In this document: positions 52,231-60,980 of the stretch, one piece after another
How positions within the stretch are numbered: position 1 is the stretch's first letter
How the letters are laid out: the number at the start of each line of letters is the position of its first letter
Assembly (NCBI RefSeq): GCF_000193495.2
Contig: NZ_AP023410.1
Coordinates: 2,108,001 to 2,172,000 of the forward strand
DNA length: 64,000 nucleotides
Source: Acetobacter aceti NBRC 14818
GTDB lineage: Bacteria; Pseudomonadota; Alphaproteobacteria; Acetobacterales; Acetobacteraceae
Direction of reading: 5' to 3'
Made by a program: the position numbers and the translations under genes
The notes under the pieces: model-generated
Database searches by the model: none
Told to the model about the DNA's origin: nothing
The model's input: only the letters and a program-made list of their open reading frames with translations

Positions 52231-53445
52231 ATGGCCGCTCCTCTCGACGACAAGACCCGCTCCATCGTCAAAGCCTGCGTTCCGGCGCTCGAGGCGCATG
52301 GGCTGGATATCACGCAGGAAATGTACAAACGGCTGCTGGCTGATCCCGAGGTCCGCGACCTGTTCAACATGTCGCACCAGAAGGATGGTGAGCAGCCCAA
52401 GGCGCTGGCCCTCGCCGTGCTGGCCTATGCCCACAACATCGACACGCTTGGCAATCTTGGCGGCATGGTCGAACGCATCACCCAGAAGCATGTCGGACTG
52501 AACATTCTGCCCGAGCATTATCCGCTTGTTGGCAAGGCGCTGCTGGGCGCCATCGAGCATGTGCTGGGTGACGCCGCGACACCAGAGATCATGGAGGCGT
52601 GGGCCAAGGCGTACTGGTTCCTCGCTGACGTGCTGATTGGTCGTGAAAAACAGATCTACGACGAGCATGAAGCAGCGCCCGGCGGCTGGATCGGCTGGCG
52701 CTCTTTCCGTGTCCGCTCCGTGACGCAGGAAAGCAGCATTATCCGCTCGTTCGAACTGGTGCCGACCGATGGCAAGCCGGTGATGAAACATCTGCCGGGC
52801 CAGTATCTGAGTTTCAAACTGGACATTCCGGGACACGGCTCGCAGCGTCGCAATTACAGCATTTCCTCCGCACCTTCTTCCGATCACTATCGGATCAGCG
52901 TGCGGAAAGAAGAGGGGGGCGTCGTCTCCTCATGGTTCCACGATGTGGTGCATGAAGGAACCGAGTTGCAGGTTTCAGCCCCAGCCGGTGATTTCGTTTA
53001 TGACTCTGCCAATGAACAGAAAACGGTTTTTCTCAGCGCTGGCATCGGTCTGACGCCATTTATTTCCGCAATCGATGCGCTGTCTGCTGACGAGAAAAAG
53101 AAAATCCGCTTCATCCACGGAGCGCATGCGGCTGACACCAATGCTTTTGGTGCTGACATTCGCAAGCTGGCGGATGCCGGGGTTTTGCAGGCAGACATCT
53201 TCTTCAGTGCAGGCCTGCCTTCCGACGCCGTTGAGGTTCCCAGCATGCATTATCACGCAGGTCGTATCACGAAGGATTGGCTGACAACGCAGATTGATCC
53301 CGGTGCAGTCTATCGTCTCTGCGGTCCGGATGGCTTCATGCGCGATATGGTTGAGACTCTGAAAGCAGCAGGTGTTCCGGTCGCCAATATTCGTTATGAG
53401 TTCTTTGGTTCAGCCGCCGACGCAGAGCTTCTTGCCGCCGTTTAA
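52231..53445 (+). CDS. hmp: Flavohaemoglobin nitric oxide dioxygenase
   Basis: A 404-residue flavohaemoprotein that converts nitric oxide and O2 to nitrate. The globin domain (residues 1-140) has Tyr32 (EMYKRLLADPEV) and proximal His87 (RITQKHVGLNILPEHY). The ferredoxin-reductase part has the FAD motif SQRRNYSISSAPSSDHYRIS, with HLPGQYLSFKL before it, and NAD motifs LSAGIGLTPFISAIDAL and LCGPDGFMRDM. It is transcribed away from nsrR through a region with two matched dyads. A terminator follows. Confidence 0.97.
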   Translation: MAAPLDDKTRSIVKACVPALEAHGLDITQEMYKRLLADPEVRDLFNMSHQKDGEQPKALALAVLAYAHNIDTLGNLGGMVERITQKHVGLNILPEHYPLVGKALLGAIEHVLGDAATPEIMEAWAKAYWFLADVLIGREKQIYDEHEAAPGGWIGWRSFRVRSVTQESSIIRSFELVPTDGKPVMKHLPGQYLSFKLDIPGHGSQRRNYSISSAPSSDHYRISVRKEEGGVVSSWFHDVVHEGTELQVSAPAGDFVYDSANEQKTVFLSAGIGLTPFISAIDALSADEKKKIRFIHGAHAADTNAFGADIRKLADAGVLQADIFFSAGLPSDAVEVPSMHYHAGRITKDWLTTQIDPGAVYRLCGPDGFMRDMVETLKAAGVPVANIRYEFFGSAADAELLAAV

Positions 53446-53495
53446 GCCAAAACACATGCTGTTGCTCTGTCAGACGGTACGATTCTTTTTGCGAG

Positions 53496-53520
53496 ATTTC
53501 CTTGATAACAAGGAAATTTT
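53496..53520 (+). terminator. Terminator after hmp
   Basis: ATTTCCTTG and CAAGGAAAT form a perfect 9-bp stem with an ATAA loop, then TTTCTTG. It lies about 50 bases past the hmp stop. Confidence 0.7.
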
Positions 53521-53534
53521 CTTGAAATCAGCCT

Positions 53535-54149
53535 TTAGTGACCCGTTCCTGCGGGAATGGTCGGACTACTGGTATTGAGAAGGCGAGACTGAGCAGCTTC
53601 GGGTGATGTGTCTTTTACGGAAGTCGTTGTAGTAGCAGCACTCTTTTGATCGGGCTGAGGCTCGACAAAGGCAGAAATCCAGCCTTTCGGACGTCTGCCT
53701 GTTGCAACAGCACGTCTGACGCAGCCACGTACGACGGTCGCGCATACGCCATCCGTGCCGACCAGCATGTCATTGTCACCACTGTAATAAACGTCCTGTA
53801 TTTTTCCATCTATGACACGAAAATCAGCCACACAGCTTTTTCCATCGCCGCCGCCCATCGCATTGATGATATTCTGCACAGACTGAACCGGAATCAACGT
53901 CGAATTCGCTGAGACCCCGATGTTACGTCCACGCTGATATTCATAAATCGTTGTATGATCATCAATTTTCTTGATTTTATCGGGTATGCCAACACACGCC
54001 TGCATATCCCTTTCATCCATGCCAATCATGCTTGATTGCGCTTTATGCGCCACGCGGGAAGCATAATAACCGCACCCGGACAGAGGAATGAAAGAAAGCA
54101 GAAACACCAAGGAAGATACGCGACAAAAAGCGCCAGACCGAAGCAGCAA
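53535..54149 (-). CDS. Lipoprotein of unknown function, BamE/OmlA-like middle
   Basis: A 204-residue protein with a lipoprotein signal (SLVFLLSFIPLSGCGYYASR, lipobox LSGC). The segment MIGMDERDMQACVGIPDKIK followed by DDHTTIYEYQRGR resembles the SmpA/OmlA/BamE pattern in which a helix ending in GxPD precedes a strand. The C-terminal 60 residues are Ser/Thr/Pro-rich and probably flexible (KSAATTTTSVKDTSPEAAQS). The start is uncertain: an in-frame stop lies just upstream and only TTG at 54149 or later non-ATG codons open the signal. Confidence 0.6.
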   Translation of the reverse strand: MLLRSGAFCRVSSLVFLLSFIPLSGCGYYASRVAHKAQSSMIGMDERDMQACVGIPDKIKKIDDHTTIYEYQRGRNIGVSANSTLIPVQSVQNIINAMGGGDGKSCVADFRVIDGKIQDVYYSGDNDMLVGTDGVCATVVRGCVRRAVATGRRPKGWISAFVEPQPDQKSAATTTTSVKDTSPEAAQSRLLNTSSPTIPAGTGH

Positions 54150-54265
54150 AAAACGTCTCGCAGACTATGATGGGAAGAATTTCTGATAGCAATATAGGGT
54201 ATACGGAAGCATTTCAATATATTTCCATGAGTTGACAAAACCCCTCAAATTACAGAGATATGCAG

Positions 54266-54748
54266 CTACCCGTGAGAAGCAACAAGATCAGCGAGTTGGC
54301 CCTGCATCGCGACAAGCGCATCTTGAACTCTCAATCTGACCTGTAGACCACGTCCTCCACCATTCATCAGGATATACGGCAGCACTGATGCTTCATGCGC
54401 AAGAAAAGTCGGTACATTTCGACGTCCACCAAAAGGACTGATCCCACCGACCTTGTAACCGGTAATACGCTCCGCATCCGCAGGCTTCATGATTTTTGCG
54501 CTTTTACCACTACAGGCAGTCGCCAGTTTTTTCAGGCTCAGCTCCTGCGCAACAGGAATAACCGCGCAAACCGGCTTTCCATCCACTTCCGCCATCAGCG
54601 TCTTGAAAACCCGTTCGGCAGGCTCATTGACCGCCGCCGCTGCATGCACGCCCAGCTTGCTCACGGAAGGATCATATTCATACTGAAGCATCTCAAACGG
54701 AATACCGCTGCGCTTGAGGAAGGCGCTCGCCGGAGTTGTCTTACTCAT
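54266..54748 (-). CDS. ybaK: Cys-tRNA(Pro)/Cys-tRNA(Cys) deacylase, YbaK/EbsC family
   Basis: A 160-residue editing-domain protein. TPASAFLKRSGIPFEMLQYE, AERVFKTLMAEVDGKPVCAV, with the catalytic Lys in VFKTL, KLATACSGKSAKIMKPADAE, and GYKVGGISPFGGRRNVPTFL are all family features. YbaK removes cysteine mischarged onto tRNA-Pro. The gene stands alone. Confidence 0.95.
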   Translation of the reverse strand: MSKTTPASAFLKRSGIPFEMLQYEYDPSVSKLGVHAAAAVNEPAERVFKTLMAEVDGKPVCAVIPVAQELSLKKLATACSGKSAKIMKPADAERITGYKVGGISPFGGRRNVPTFLAHEASVLPYILMNGGGRGLQVRLRVQDALVAMQGQLADLVASHG

Positions 54749-54999
54749 GGCTCTGTTACACTACCTTACAAAATCATAGTCACTATACGGCAGTATTTAT
54801 CCCTCAGATGACTCTGAGACAAAAACGATGTGACGATTCAAAAGGCGTTTATGTATTTTAACGGCCAAAAGACAGAACAGGCTTCTACTTCTCCACCGAT
54901 TATTGTGACAAATCGGAATAAAAAGGACTGCCTTCTTTAGGGACTCTAGACCACATTCCCAAAAACCGCAGTGCATCCGCTTATAATCCGGTAGATAAC
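54749..54999. other. Intergenic gap between ybaK and the helicase terminator
   Basis: No gene is visible. The sequence is AT-rich with no ribosome-binding site followed by a frame longer than about 30 codons. It should contain the ybaK promoter. Confidence 0.4.
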
Positions 55000-55033
55000 A
55001 AAAAGCCCCTAAGTCTTTTCAAACTCAGGGGCT
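55000..55033 (-). terminator. Terminator of the DEAD-box helicase gene
   Basis: On the minus strand AGCCCCTGAGT pairs with ACTTAGGGGCT (one mismatch), followed by TTTTG. It is about 80 bases past the helicase stop. Confidence 0.85.
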
Positions 55034-55115
55034 GGGGCAATGTACGTTCGTTATCCCAATCAAACCTCAACAGCCTGTGGCATTGCAGCACAGTTATCAA
55101 GGGCCGAAGGTTTTA

Positions 55116-56414
55116 TCAGGCGACTCGACGCGTTCCCCGAGGACGGCGATTGCCGCCCCCTCCGCCACCATTGCCGTTACGGCTACCACCACGGTTCGGT
55201 CCGCCACGATTCTGGCCGCCGCCGCGTCCACGACCACCACCCAGAACGGGCGGACGTTGCGTGGAATGCTCGGCTGCATCGGAATGATAAGGGTGATCCC
55301 GGACAACAGGCACGCTCTTGCCGATCGTCCGCTCGATATCCTTCAGCCAGGCCCGCTGTTCGGGATCGCAGAATGAAATCGCCCAGCCTTCACGCCCGGC
55401 ACGCGCCGTGCGTCCGATGCGATGCACATAGCTTTCCGGGATGTTGGGCAGGTCATAATTGAAGACGTGTGAGACTTCATCCACGTCAATGCCACGCGCC
55501 GCAATATCCGTCGCCACCAGAACCTTGACTGAGCCGGAGCGGAAACCGCTCATTGCCCGTTCACGAGCACCCTGAGACTTGTTGCCGTGAATGGCCTCAG
55601 CCGTAATGCCGTTTTTATTCAGGAATTCCGCAACCTTGTTCGCTTCGTGTTTCATCAGCGTGAAAACGACAGCTCGAACAACTTTCGGAGATTCCAGCAG
55701 AAGAAGCAACGCATCCTTTTTCTGGTCGGGATCAACAAACATCACAACCTGACGGATGCGATCCACGGTGCTGGATGGAGGCGTCACCTCAACCTTGGCC
55801 GGGTCCCGCAGGAGACTGCCCGCCAGTTCCGTGATGCTGTTCGGCATGGTGGCCGAGAACAGCAGGGTCTGGCGATCGCGCGGCAGAGCAGCGACAATGC
55901 GCTTGATATCGCGCACAAAGCCCATATCCAGCATCCGGTCAGCTTCATCCAGAACCAGAATTTCCAGATCACGCAGATCAATGAAACCCTGTCCCATGAG
56001 GTCAAGCAGACGCCCCGGCGCCGCCACCAGCACGTCAACACCTCGACGCATCGCCTCAACCTGACGTCCCTGACCCACGCCACCGAAGATCACGGTGTGG
56101 GTCAGTTTCATATGGCGAGCGTAAGACTTGAAACTATCATCAATCTGGGAGGCCAGCTCACGCGTGGGCGCCAGCACCAGAACCCGTGCGCCCTTCGGCG
56201 GTGCCGCATGACGATGCGTGAGAAGATGCTGGAGAATAGGCAACGCAAAAGCAGCCGTCTTGCCCGTTCCGGTTTGCGCAAGACCCAGGAGATCACGCCC
56301 AGCCAGAAGATAGGGAATGGATTGCGCCTGAATCGGCGTCGGCTCCGAATAGCCTTCTTCGGTAAGAGCCCGCAACAGGGGTTCGGCAAGCTGCAGGTCG
56401 GCAAACGTGGTCAT
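55116..56414 (-). CDS. rhlE: DEAD-box RNA helicase, RhlE-like
   Basis: A 432-residue ATP-dependent RNA helicase. Motifs in order: Q motif GYSEPTPIQAQSIPYLLAGR, I AQTGTGKTAAFALP, Ia PTRELASQ, II VLDEADRMLDMGF, III LFSATMP, V VATDIAARGIDVDEV, and VI YVHRIGRTARAGREG. The last 40 residues are a Gly/Arg/Asn-rich tail with RGG repeats that binds RNA without sequence preference. The ATG giving MTTFADLQLAEP matches the RhlE start. Likely roles are ribosome assembly and cold-stress RNA remodelling. A 22-bp palindrome lies in the leader. Confidence 0.94.
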   Translation of the reverse strand: MTTFADLQLAEPLLRALTEEGYSEPTPIQAQSIPYLLAGRDLLGLAQTGTGKTAAFALPILQHLLTHRHAAPPKGARVLVLAPTRELASQIDDSFKSYARHMKLTHTVIFGGVGQGRQVEAMRRGVDVLVAAPGRLLDLMGQGFIDLRDLEILVLDEADRMLDMGFVRDIKRIVAALPRDRQTLLFSATMPNSITELAGSLLRDPAKVEVTPPSSTVDRIRQVVMFVDPDQKKDALLLLLESPKVVRAVVFTLMKHEANKVAEFLNKNGITAEAIHGNKSQGARERAMSGFRSGSVKVLVATDIAARGIDVDEVSHVFNYDLPNIPESYVHRIGRTARAGREGWAISFCDPEQRAWLKDIERTIGKSVPVVRDHPYHSDAAEHSTQRPPVLGGGRGRGGGQNRGGPNRGGSRNGNGGGGGGNRRPRGTRRVA

Positions 56415-56528
56415 TGAGCGAAGACACCTCTCGGAATACCACAGGGACAAAAGCTTCACGCAACCTGTGTCGGGTGACACAACCCTGCGCGACGAAGAGT
56501 TCCTGCTCCATCAACCGCTGATCCTGTA

Positions 56529-56550
56529 GCAGCCTTCCCGGGAAGGCTGC
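56529..56550. promoter_or_regulatory. Perfect 22-bp palindrome upstream of rhlE
   Basis: GCAGCCTTCCC followed directly by its complement GGGAAGGCTGC, about 115 bases upstream of rhlE. In RNA it would be a stem with a tight loop. It could be an operator, part of a long regulated leader or a terminator from the other side; there is no T-run. Confidence 0.45.
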
Positions 56551-56782
56551 AGCCATTATTCCGCTGTTGCTGGAGAGTTAGGCAAACAATTTACATGAGA
56601 CTGATAGCACAGCTTGTTTTAACAAGTTGTTCACAGAAACTGTACGATCCCTACATCATTTTTCGCTGGAGCTCAAGCCGAACAAACCGGATTCACACTT
56701 CGAAACACAACACATTCACAGATTTTATTCGCCCGCAAAGATAAATCCCGGTGACAGTAGAAAATACGTAAACCTCTACCCT
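56551..56782. other. AT-rich gap between the sugar kinase and the rhlE control region
   Basis: No gene or clear terminator is visible. The stretch lies after the kinase stop and in front of the opposite end of the rhlE leader. It is distinctly AT-rich. Confidence 0.4.
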
Positions 56783-57670
56783 TCACGTCAGACAGGCCCG
56801 TTGCATCGCAACTTTCATTGCGCCATCAAGAGATGTTCCCTGACACAATACACCTTTATCTCTGACAGCCTGAGGACACCAGGGCAAAATTTCAGTCGCG
56901 AGCCCTCCCGTAAAAACGACTTTAATTTCTGAAAATCCGTCTTTTTTCAAAAGAGCATCAAGAAGCCCCGCAATATCCTTCCCAGCGCTTTCAAGAAGTC
57001 TTGCCGCCGCTCCACATCCGTTTTTCGCAGTCCGCAAAACAACCGGCGCCAGAGCGGCAAAATCAGTCGCCGACGCCCCGACGCTCCATGTCATGGGATC
57101 CGATCCCAGCTCTTGCAGATAATGTCGAACAGCAACGGAAAGATCACTTTCCCTTATCCGGCCATCAGACGCTGCAAGCATGTGACGGACAGCCGCAAGA
57201 CCGATCCGGGCGCCACCGCCTTCATCACTCTGTGGAAAACCCCACCCACCAACACGATGGTTACGATCTCCACAGATGGCGTAACCAACGCTGCCCGTGC
57301 CTATGGCGACAATCGCACCATCCGCACCGCCATGTGCCCCGAGACATGAGGTATAGGCATCAGTCCGAACATCAAAAATCGTTAAATATGGAAAAAATGC
57401 TTTCAGTTTTTCCGGACGTCCCCCGACTTCGGCACCTGCTGCACCCGCTGCCGCAATCCATTTCACTTCGCCATTATGCAGCATATCCTCGGTCAGACCC
57501 GCCGTCTGTATCGCGCTGCGCAATGCGCCTTCCATGGATTTCGCTGCCTGCTCAACGGACGTTGCAATATTGGCTGGCCCACCACGGCTTTCTGCCAGCA
57601 CATCCCCGGAAGGCGTCGCGATACGCAGGACTGTTTTGGTCGCTCCCGCATCAATGGCGAGCAGAAGCAT
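56783..57670 (-). CDS. BadF/BadG-type ATPase, glucosamine kinase-like
   Basis: About 295 residues of the ASKHA sugar-kinase fold. LLLAIDAGATKTVLRIAT is the phosphate-1 motif, GAIVAIGTGSVGYAICGDRN the phosphate-2 loop and GGWGFPQSDEGGGARIG the sugar-binding segment, as in bacterial N-acetylglucosamine or glucosamine kinases. FTGGLATEILPW is the adenosine site. The start is either the ATG at 57670 or a TTG at 57685 that overlaps the metW stop and sits behind AAGGGC; I take the ATG. A link to the metXW genes is not obvious. Confidence 0.82.
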   Translation of the reverse strand: MLLLAIDAGATKTVLRIATPSGDVLAESRGGPANIATSVEQAAKSMEGALRSAIQTAGLTEDMLHNGEVKWIAAAGAAGAEVGGRPEKLKAFFPYLTIFDVRTDAYTSCLGAHGGADGAIVAIGTGSVGYAICGDRNHRVGGWGFPQSDEGGGARIGLAAVRHMLAASDGRIRESDLSVAVRHYLQELGSDPMTWSVGASATDFAALAPVVLRTAKNGCGAAARLLESAGKDIAGLLDALLKKDGFSEIKVVFTGGLATEILPWCPQAVRDKGVLCQGTSLDGAMKVAMQRACLT

Positions 57671-57685
57671 TGACCGATCGGTCAA
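57670..57685. promoter_or_regulatory. Perfect 16-bp palindrome at the metW/kinase junction
   Basis: TTGACCGATCGGTCAA is fully self-complementary and resembles TetR-family operators. It overlaps the end of metW and the alternative start of the kinase gene. Its position inside an operon makes a regulatory role uncertain. Confidence 0.35.
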
Positions 57686-58284
57686 CGCCCTTTGCCGAGA
57701 CGGAAAAGCGCCTGCTCTCCAAAAAGATTTGCAAGACGGATCGACCGCCGCCAGGGCGCGCGATCCCCCTCTTCATCAATGGCCATCCATTCATGCACGC
57801 GATAGCCATCCTCATCACACAGCGCGAGAAAATCCCTGATCGTGCAAGGATGGATATTCGGTGTGGCGTACCAGGGCGTATGCCAGACAGCCGTGTTCGG
57901 CATCCGACCACCAAACAGCAACTTCACACGCATTTCCCAATGACCGAAATTCGGAAAAGAGACGATAGCATATCGTCCGATCCGAAGCATCTGACGCAGG
58001 ACTTCTCGTGGCCGCTCGACCGCCTGCAGCGTGCGTTGCAACACGACATAGTCAAAGCTGTTGTCGGGATAATGCGCCAGATCATGATCCGCATCCCCAT
58101 GCACCACCGGGAGACCGTGCGCCACGGAACGTGTGACCTCACCCATATCAATCTCGATCCCGCGCGCATCACATCCCCGCGTGCGGAAAAGATGGTCGAT
58201 CAGGGTGCCGTCGCCGCTTCCTATATCCAGAACGCGTGTGCCCGGTGTGATCATCTTTGCAATCAGACGCTGATCAAGGCGCAT
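57682..58284 (-). CDS. metW: MetW-like SAM-dependent methyltransferase-fold protein
   Basis: A 200-residue MetW. VLDIGSGDGTLIDHLFRTRG is the nucleotide motif, ARGIEIDMGEV the acidic loop, and NSFDYVVLQRTLQAVERPRE, SFPNFGHWEMRVKLLFGGRM, and TPWYATPNIHPCTIRDFLAL are MetW-specific. MetW partners MetX in methionine synthesis in many bacteria and is thought to support MetX activity. It starts one base after the metX stop, so the pair is coupled. Confidence 0.95.
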   Translation of the reverse strand: MRLDQRLIAKMITPGTRVLDIGSGDGTLIDHLFRTRGCDARGIEIDMGEVTRSVAHGLPVVHGDADHDLAHYPDNSFDYVVLQRTLQAVERPREVLRQMLRIGRYAIVSFPNFGHWEMRVKLLFGGRMPNTAVWHTPWYATPNIHPCTIRDFLALCDEDGYRVHEWMAIDEEGDRAPWRRSIRLANLFGEQALFRLGKGR

Positions 58285-58285
58285 C

Positions 58286-59497
58286 TCAGTGTCCTTTCAA
58301 CGTCCGGGAAGAAAGACCCGCATGTTCCGCAGCTCCACTCAGAAACCCCTCAACCGTACGGTCGAAATCAGGCTCGTCCAGAAGAAATGCGTCATGTCCC
58401 TTGTCACTTTCGATCTCGACAAATGAAACATTCGCCGCCGCCCGGGTCAGAGCCCGCACGATCACCCGTGACTGGGAGGTCGGGAACAGCCAGTCTGAAG
58501 AGAAACAGACGACGCAGAACCGGGTTCTGGTTTCCCGGAATGGCCCGGCGCAGTCGCCATCATGCTCCATACCCAGATCCATCCAGTCCATTGCCCGGGT
58601 GATGGTGAGATAGGAGTTGGCGTCAAAGCGGCGCACGAAGGTCGAGCCCTGATGGCGCAGATAGGATTCGACCTCGAAAATCTCGCCAAATGTGGATAGC
58701 GCGCCGGGAGTGGCCCCGCCAGCAACCGGTTCATCACCCCGACGCACACGCCGACCGAACTTTCGGGTCAGGGCTTCCTCGGACAGGTAGGTAATGTGCG
58801 CCATCATTCTTGCGACAGCCAGCCCTCGCGCAGGAATGGCGCCCGTTTCCCAGTAGCGGCCTCCATGCCAGTCCGGATCGGCAAAGATCGCCTGCCGGCT
58901 GACCTCATTGAACGCAATATTCTGGGCTGAATGGAAAGGTGCTGTTGCGATCGGCATCGCCGCAAAGACCATGTCCGGGTAGGTTGCTGCCCATTCAAGG
59001 ACCTGCATCCCCCCCATCGAGCCGCCGATCACCGCAAAAAGCCTGTCGATCCCGAGTTGCTTTACGAGCAGTCGTTGCGCCCGGACCATGTCGCGGATCG
59101 TGATGGGGGGAAAGTCGGTCCCCCACGGCTCTTCCCTGCTCACGCCATTTTCACCGGTCACCGTACGAAGGGAGCGTGGTCCTGTCGAGCCCATGCAACC
59201 GCCGAGCACATTCGAACAGATGACGAAAAACCTGTCCGTATCAATCGGTTTGCCCGGCCCGACCATGCGTTCCCACCAGCCGGGCTTTCCCGTCACCGGC
59301 TGGGTCTCGGCCACATACTGGTCGCCCGTCAGGGCGTGACAGATGAGGATCGCATTGTTCCGCTCGGGCGACAGGGTGCCATAGGTCCGGTAGGCAATCT
59401 CCACCGGCGCGAGCACTGACCCGCAGTCGAGCGTCAACCCTTCCGGAAATACAGAGCGTGTGTGTTCAACCGTAGAAGGAATGACAGTCTGGTCCAT
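58286..59497 (-). CDS. metX: Homoserine O-acetyltransferase
   Basis: A 403-residue alpha/beta hydrolase that activates homoserine with acetyl-CoA for methionine synthesis. [25 protein letters not shown], and the nucleophile Ser160 in [15 protein letters not shown] are clear. The acid Asp is in [13 protein letters not shown] and the His in [14 protein letters not shown]. It heads metX-metW. No SAM-II riboswitch consensus is visible in the 235-bp leader, although that element is common before metX in other alphaproteobacteria. Confidence 0.95.
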   Translation of the reverse strand: MDQTVIPSTVEHTRSVFPEGLTLDCGSVLAPVEIAYRTYGTLSPERNNAILICHALTGDQYVAETQPVTGKPGWWERMVGPGKPIDTDRFFVICSNVLGGCMGSTGPRSLRTVTGENGVSREEPWGTDFPPITIRDMVRAQRLLVKQLGIDRLFAVIGGSMGGMQVLEWAATYPDMVFAAMPIATAPFHSAQNIAFNEVSRQAIFADPDWHGGRYWETGAIPARGLAVARMMAHITYLSEEALTRKFGRRVRRGDEPVAGGATPGALSTFGEIFEVESYLRHQGSTFVRRFDANSYLTITRAMDWMDLGMEHDGDCAGPFRETRTRFCVVCFSSDWLFPTSQSRVIVRALTRAAANVSFVEIESDKGHDAFLLDEPDFDRTVEGFLSGAAEHAGLSSRTLKGH

Positions 59498-59621
59498 AAA
59501 CCGGGGCTTCCAAAGATTACCGCCACATAAAGGCCAAAATCATCCGGATCAAGAACGAGACAGAACGCCTCTTTCCAGAAAGGGTGTGCAGACTGCACGC
59601 AAAACGACGTTGTCGACAAGC

Positions 59622-59645
59622 TTACAGGAGTTTACACTCCTGTAA
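59622..59645. promoter_or_regulatory. Perfect 10-bp hairpin with GTAA loop between ccmI and metX
   Basis: On the minus strand TTACAGGAGT, GTAA, ACTCCTGTAA: a perfect stem with a GNRA-type tetraloop, 88 bases past the ccmI stop and 125 bases before metX. No U tract follows. It may be the ccm operon 3' end or part of the metX leader. Confidence 0.55.
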
Positions 59646-59732
59646 CCAAAGCCTTTTTGCCTCTCACAGCCACCTCTCAAAAAAGAATCGGCACTCTTTT
59701 GTGACATCACAAGGAAATGGAACAGGTGAGCC

Positions 59733-60461
59733 TCAGGGCTGTTCCTGCTCATGCTCGCCCTGCGCAATCCGCTGCTCGACAGCCTGCCGCCACGGCGCAT
59801 CCTTCGGAGCCGCATCCAGCGCCTGTCGATACAGCGCAAGACTGTCCGCGCTGATATGTTTTTCGGCCCGGACCTGTTCTTCCGCCAGTTCGATGGCCAG
59901 ATCCGGCTCAAAATGCAGTTCCAGCGCCTTGCGCCACGCGTCCATGGCGGCCTGCTCATGTCCCCGGGACGCCTCCGCCTGACCGAGCAAAATGTAGCCC
60001 TGCCGCAGTTGCGGATCGCTCATCGACATTTTCGACAGGGCGTCCTTGAGCTGGGCGATGACCTTGTTTGCCCGCATGTCACGCTGGGCCAATGCTTCCA
60101 GACGAGGTTGCAGCGGCTGGGCCGGGAAGCCCGGATGGCCACCGGTCCAGTAGAGCGCGACCGCCGCCAGCGGAATCAGCGCCAGAGCCAGAATGATTTT
60201 CACACGACCGGACCGGTCCACCATGCTCGCCGGGGCCCGGTCCGCCACCAGAATCCGCCGCTGGATCTCAAGCTGGGCGATGCCGTGTTCCGACGGCGCA
60301 ATCATGCCGATATCGAGGTCACGATCCAGCTCGACCAGCTGCGCTTCATGCAGCGCCAGCGCCGTGCTGCGTTCGTCCCGGGCGACAGCGCGACGCCACA
60401 GGGTGAAGCCCGCAGGCAGCAGGGTTATCGCGCTCAGAAGAGCAATGCTGAGCCAGATCAT
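59733..60461 (-). CDS. ccmI: Cytochrome c maturation protein CcmI
   Basis: A 242-residue protein. The N-terminal membrane segment (WLSIALLSAITLLPAGFTLW), the charged cytoplasmic loop ALHEAQLVELDRDLDIGMI, a second membrane segment (IILALALIPLAAVALYW) and a C-terminal TPR region (LRQGYILLGQAEASRGHEQA, LYRQALDAAPKDAPWRQAVE) match CcmI/CycH. The TPR part binds apocytochrome c and presents it for haem ligation. It is the last ccm gene in the leftward run. Confidence 0.9.
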   Translation of the reverse strand: MIWLSIALLSAITLLPAGFTLWRRAVARDERSTALALHEAQLVELDRDLDIGMIAPSEHGIAQLEIQRRILVADRAPASMVDRSGRVKIILALALIPLAAVALYWTGGHPGFPAQPLQPRLEALAQRDMRANKVIAQLKDALSKMSMSDPQLRQGYILLGQAEASRGHEQAAMDAWRKALELHFEPDLAIELAEEQVRAEKHISADSLALYRQALDAAPKDAPWRQAVEQRIAQGEHEQEQP

Positions 60462-60494
60462 ATGTCACGTCCGGGGCAAAAGGCAGAAGAGAAG

Positions 60495-60980
60495 TTACCG
60501 GTCATCGCCAAGCTCCCTGAGCCGCGCCTGTTCAGCAGCACTCAGCGGTGCGGGCGTTGCCGTGCGACGACGGAAAATCATCACCGCAGACACAATGCCG
60601 ATCAGCAGGGCCAGAACCGGCATGCCCCAGAGCAGGAGCGTCGCAATCGTCACCGGTGGGCTGAGACGGATGAAGTTGCCATACCGTGCCACCATCCAGT
60701 CGATGACCTGCTGGCTGTTCTCGCCCTTGGCGACATGCTCGCGCACCACCTTGCGAAGATCCCGCGCCAGACCGGCGCTGCTGTCTTCAATCGACTCGTT
60801 CTGACACACCAGACAACGGAGCTGCGCCCCGATCGCCTCGGCCTGCCGTTCCTGCTTTGGATCAGGCAGCATCTCGGAGGGATCATCGACTGCCCATGCC
60901 ATGACAGGCGCGGACAGGCAGACCAGCAGCAGAGCCGCTTTCAGCCTGAACACTGTCTTCCCGCGGAACAGAGCCCTCAT
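60495..60980 (-). CDS. ccmH: Cytochrome c maturation protein CcmH
   Basis: A 161-residue protein with a signal or anchor (LKAALLLVCLSAPVMAWA), the redox motif LRCLVCQNESIEDSSAGLAR with CxxC, VREHVAKGENSQQVIDWMV, ARYGNFIRLSPPV, and a C-terminal membrane segment (LLWGMPVLALLIGIVSAVMI). CcmH keeps the apocytochrome haem-binding cysteines reduced. The ATG overlaps the ccmG stop (ATGA). Confidence 0.95.
   Translation of the reverse strand: MRALFRGKTVFRLKAALLLVCLSAPVMAWAVDDPSEMLPDPKQERQAEAIGAQLRCLVCQNESIEDSSAGLARDLRKVVREHVAKGENSQQVIDWMVARYGNFIRLSPPVTIATLLLWGMPVLALLIGIVSAVMIFRRRTATPAPLSAAEQARLRELGDDR

Noticed and set aside
57001..58602. A 533-codon plus-strand frame across the kinase, metW and metX genes
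   Set aside because: It crosses three real minus-strand genes and reads as His/Arg/Pro-rich nonsense.
59498..59732. SAM-II riboswitch upstream of metX
   Set aside because: I could not find the conserved aptamer segments in the leader by eye.
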